Assembly (NCBI GenBank): GCA_003521845.1
Contig: DPHB01000023.1
Location: 1 to 7,304 of the forward strand
DNA: 7,304 nucleotides
From: Oceanospirillaceae bacterium
GTDB lineage: Bacteria > Pseudomonadota > Gammaproteobacteria > Pseudomonadales > Balneatricaceae
Reading direction: 5' to 3'
In this document: in pieces, positions 6,384 to 7,304 of the stretch
Layout of the letters: every line of letters begins with the position of its first letter
How positions within the stretch are numbered: position 1 is the first letter of the stretch
Notes under the pieces: model-generated
Seen by the model: the letters and a program-made list of their open reading frames with translations, nothing else
What the model was told of the DNA's origin: nothing
Databases searched by the model: none
Made by a program: the position numbers and the translations under genes

Positions 6384-6584
6384 TCAACCTCCTTGCATGG
6401 GAACCAGTAGCTCCAAGTCATCGCCGTCACTGAGCAAGGTTTGGTCATAGTTGCCTTGCGCCACAAAGGCACCATTGCAAGCAATGGCAAACTGCTCTGG
6501 CAGTTGCGTCTGTTGTTGTAGAAATTCAGTTAGGGAGCAGGGCTTGAGGTTTTTAATAACCTGTCCGTTAAGTAAAAGTTGCAT
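6384..6584 (-). CDS. thiS: sulfur carrier protein ThiS
   Basis: Small beta-grasp sulfur carrier of 66 aa, normal for the family. It begins MQLLLNG, has the internal ACNGAFVAQ stretch, an acidic DGDDLELL segment, and ends in the essential Gly-Gly, whose terminal carboxylate is adenylated by ThiF and converted to thiocarboxylate for ThiG. An in-frame ATG 48 bp upstream (6632) would add 16 residues unlike ThiS and lie deep in thiO, so ATG 6584 is preferred; it has AAGAGA about 6 nt upstream. It overlaps the 3' end of thiO by 17 bp and is followed by thiG after 1 bp, implying coupled translation. Confidence 0.95.
   Translation of the reverse strand: MQLLLNGQVIKNLKPCSLTEFLQQQTQLPEQFAIACNGAFVAQGNYDQTLLSDGDDLELLVPMQGG
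6387..6394 (-). promoter_or_regulatory. perfect Shine-Dalgarno for thiG, inside the thiS tail codons
   Basis: AAGGAGGT lies 4 nt before the thiG ATG and is formed by the last thiS codons CAA-GGA-GGT (Gln-Gly-Gly) before TGA. It decides the thiG start. The Gly codons that encode the functional tail of ThiS are the anti-16S pairing bases for thiG. Confidence 0.93.
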
Positions 6585-7304
6585 AGCTATTCTCTTGGTA
6601 AACTGTTGAGGCAGTGGCACAATGACTAGCAAGGTAGTTGATGGCCTGCTCTGCCATAGCCGGTGCTAGTAAAAAACCATGTCGAAAGAGGCCATTAATA
6701 CGCAGCAATCCGGGTTGTGTTATTAACTTGGGTCCATTGTCTGGTAGGGCCGGACGGCAGCCGCTAGCGGTACGCACAATACGCGCTTCGGCAAAGCCTG
6801 GGTGCAATGAGTAGAGGGCGGAAAGCAGCTCTAAAGCCGAGCGCACACTGATCGGGCTAGCATCATTGGTTTCTATTTGCGTGGCGCCTAACACATAGTG
6901 GTGCTTGGGCCTGGGCACGAGATACAGTCGATAATGTGGGTGCATCAAACGTACCATTTGTTGAATATCCACTTCTGGTGCGTAAACTTCGATGACTTCC
7001 CCACGTACACCGCGTAGCTCGGGTAGTTGCGCCTGTGCACCTAAACCTCGGCAGTCGATTGCCCAGTCGCAAGCAAACTGCCCTGTGCTGTGCTGTATAT
7101 GACCAGCATTTACTGCCGTTACCGGGCATTGATGTTGCCATTTAACGCCGCCTGCATGCAGGCGCTGTGCCAACACGTGCATTAGCTCACGGCTGTTTAG
7201 CCAGGCTTCTGCGGGTAAATATATAGCCTGCTCAAATACCTCACCTAAGCCAGTATTGTGCTCAAGTAACTGTTTTTTATGCAGCCTTTGGGCTTGGCTT
7301 TGGG
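6568..7304 (-). CDS. thiO: glycine oxidase ThiO, C-terminal part (5' end outside window)
   Basis: FAD-dependent amine oxidase of the DAO family that oxidises glycine to dehydroglycine for ThiG. The frame stays open to the window edge, so the gene is partial: 244 residues are visible and roughly the first 100, with the N-terminal FAD-binding Rossmann motif, are missing. An internal ATG at 7182 is not the real start, since the preceding residues (EQAIYLPAEAWLNSREL) also fit the family. Other family features are the AIDCRGLGA segment before the substrate domain, GVRGEVIEVY, LYLVPRP, VLGATQIE, and the C-terminal SGCRPALPDNGPKL and GLFRHGFLLAPAMAE, which fit the FAD-contacting end of glycine oxidases. 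It overlaps thiS by 17 bp. The presence of ThiO instead of the radical-SAM enzyme ThiH indicates an oxygen-using thiazole route. Confidence 0.93.
   Translation of the reverse strand, partial: QSQAQRLHKKQLLEHNTGLGEVFEQAIYLPAEAWLNSRELMHVLAQRLHAGGVKWQHQCPVTAVNAGHIQHSTGQFACDWAIDCRGLGAQAQLPELRGVRGEVIEVYAPEVDIQQMVRLMHPHYRLYLVPRPKHHYVLGATQIETNDASPISVRSALELLSALYSLHPGFAEARIVRTASGCRPALPDNGPKLITQPGLLRINGLFRHGFLLAPAMAEQAINYLASHCATASTVYQENSYATFT
6580..6591 (-). repeat. 12-bp start-site repeat, thiS copy
   Basis: AATAGCTATGCA (minus strand) contains the thiS ATG and is identical to the sequence at the proposed thiDE ATG (5590-5601). The TAG inside it is a stop codon only in the thiDE copy; in this copy the upstream thiO frame reads through it. 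Confidence 0.6.

Noticed and set aside
6383..6490. Longer ThiG starting at 6490 (297 aa)
   Set aside because: The extra 36 residues overlap thiS, do not look like ThiG, and ignore the perfect Shine-Dalgarno before ATG 6382.
6863..7141. 92-aa minus-strand frame inside thiO
   Set aside because: It is an out-of-frame shadow of the conserved ThiO reading frame.
6568..7304. TPP riboswitch for the thi operon
   Set aside because: None can be in view because the operon's 5' end lies beyond the right edge; the operon junctions inside the window are too short to hold one.

Overview
The window holds two unrelated gene sets meeting tail to tail. On the plus strand are a 712-aa secreted surface protein and a LysE/ArgO-type amino-acid exporter. 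On the minus strand, running in from the right edge, is a thiamine-biosynthesis operon read in the order thiO (5' end cut by the window) - thiS - thiG - thiDE (fusion) - thiF (with a C-terminal rhodanese domain).

Organism: most likely a free-living gammaproteobacterium. The ThiE half closely resembles the E. coli type (LGLYPIVDS, FINDYW, GVHLGQEDL and TKQMP motifs). The exporter resembles E. coli ArgO (NPHVYLDT and ASFVWFFGL). The surface protein carries a classical type V autotransporter barrel, so the cell has an outer membrane. CTAG tetranucleotides are common in all parts of the window, which argues against an enteric host. I cannot name a genus from the sequence.

Layout: 1-120 is a leader with a good Shine-Dalgarno. 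121-2259 encodes a signal peptide, about seven 25-residue BspA-like (DUF285) repeats, a capping and linker region, and an autotransporter beta-barrel. 2260-2353 is a short intergenic gap. 2354-2959 is the exporter. Its stop codon and that of thiF share the palindrome CTATAG, so the two convergent genes overlap by 6 bp with no room for a terminator. 2954-7304 is the thi operon, whose genes overlap or abut at every junction (17-bp overlap, 1-bp gap, 2-bp gap or 13-bp overlap, 8-bp overlap), pointing to one transcript and coupled translation.

How the thi genes work together (known pathway): ThiO oxidises glycine to dehydroglycine. ThiF adenylates the C-terminal Gly-Gly of ThiS, which then becomes a thiocarboxylate; the fused rhodanese domain may pass the sulfur. 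ThiG condenses deoxyxylulose phosphate, dehydroglycine and ThiS-bound sulfur into the thiazole. The ThiD half phosphorylates HMP to HMP-PP, and the ThiE half joins it to the thiazole to give thiamine monophosphate. thiC, thiL, dxs and any TPP riboswitch are not in the window; thiC or the riboswitch may lie upstream of thiO.

Points most worth a second look: the BspA-like repeat passenger on an autotransporter barrel; a Glu in place of the first Gly of the ThiF nucleotide-binding motif; a ThiF rhodanese domain that stops early exactly at the convergent overlap; and the ThiS Gly-Gly codons doubling as the thiG ribosome binding site. I did not find a clearly new multi-gene system.
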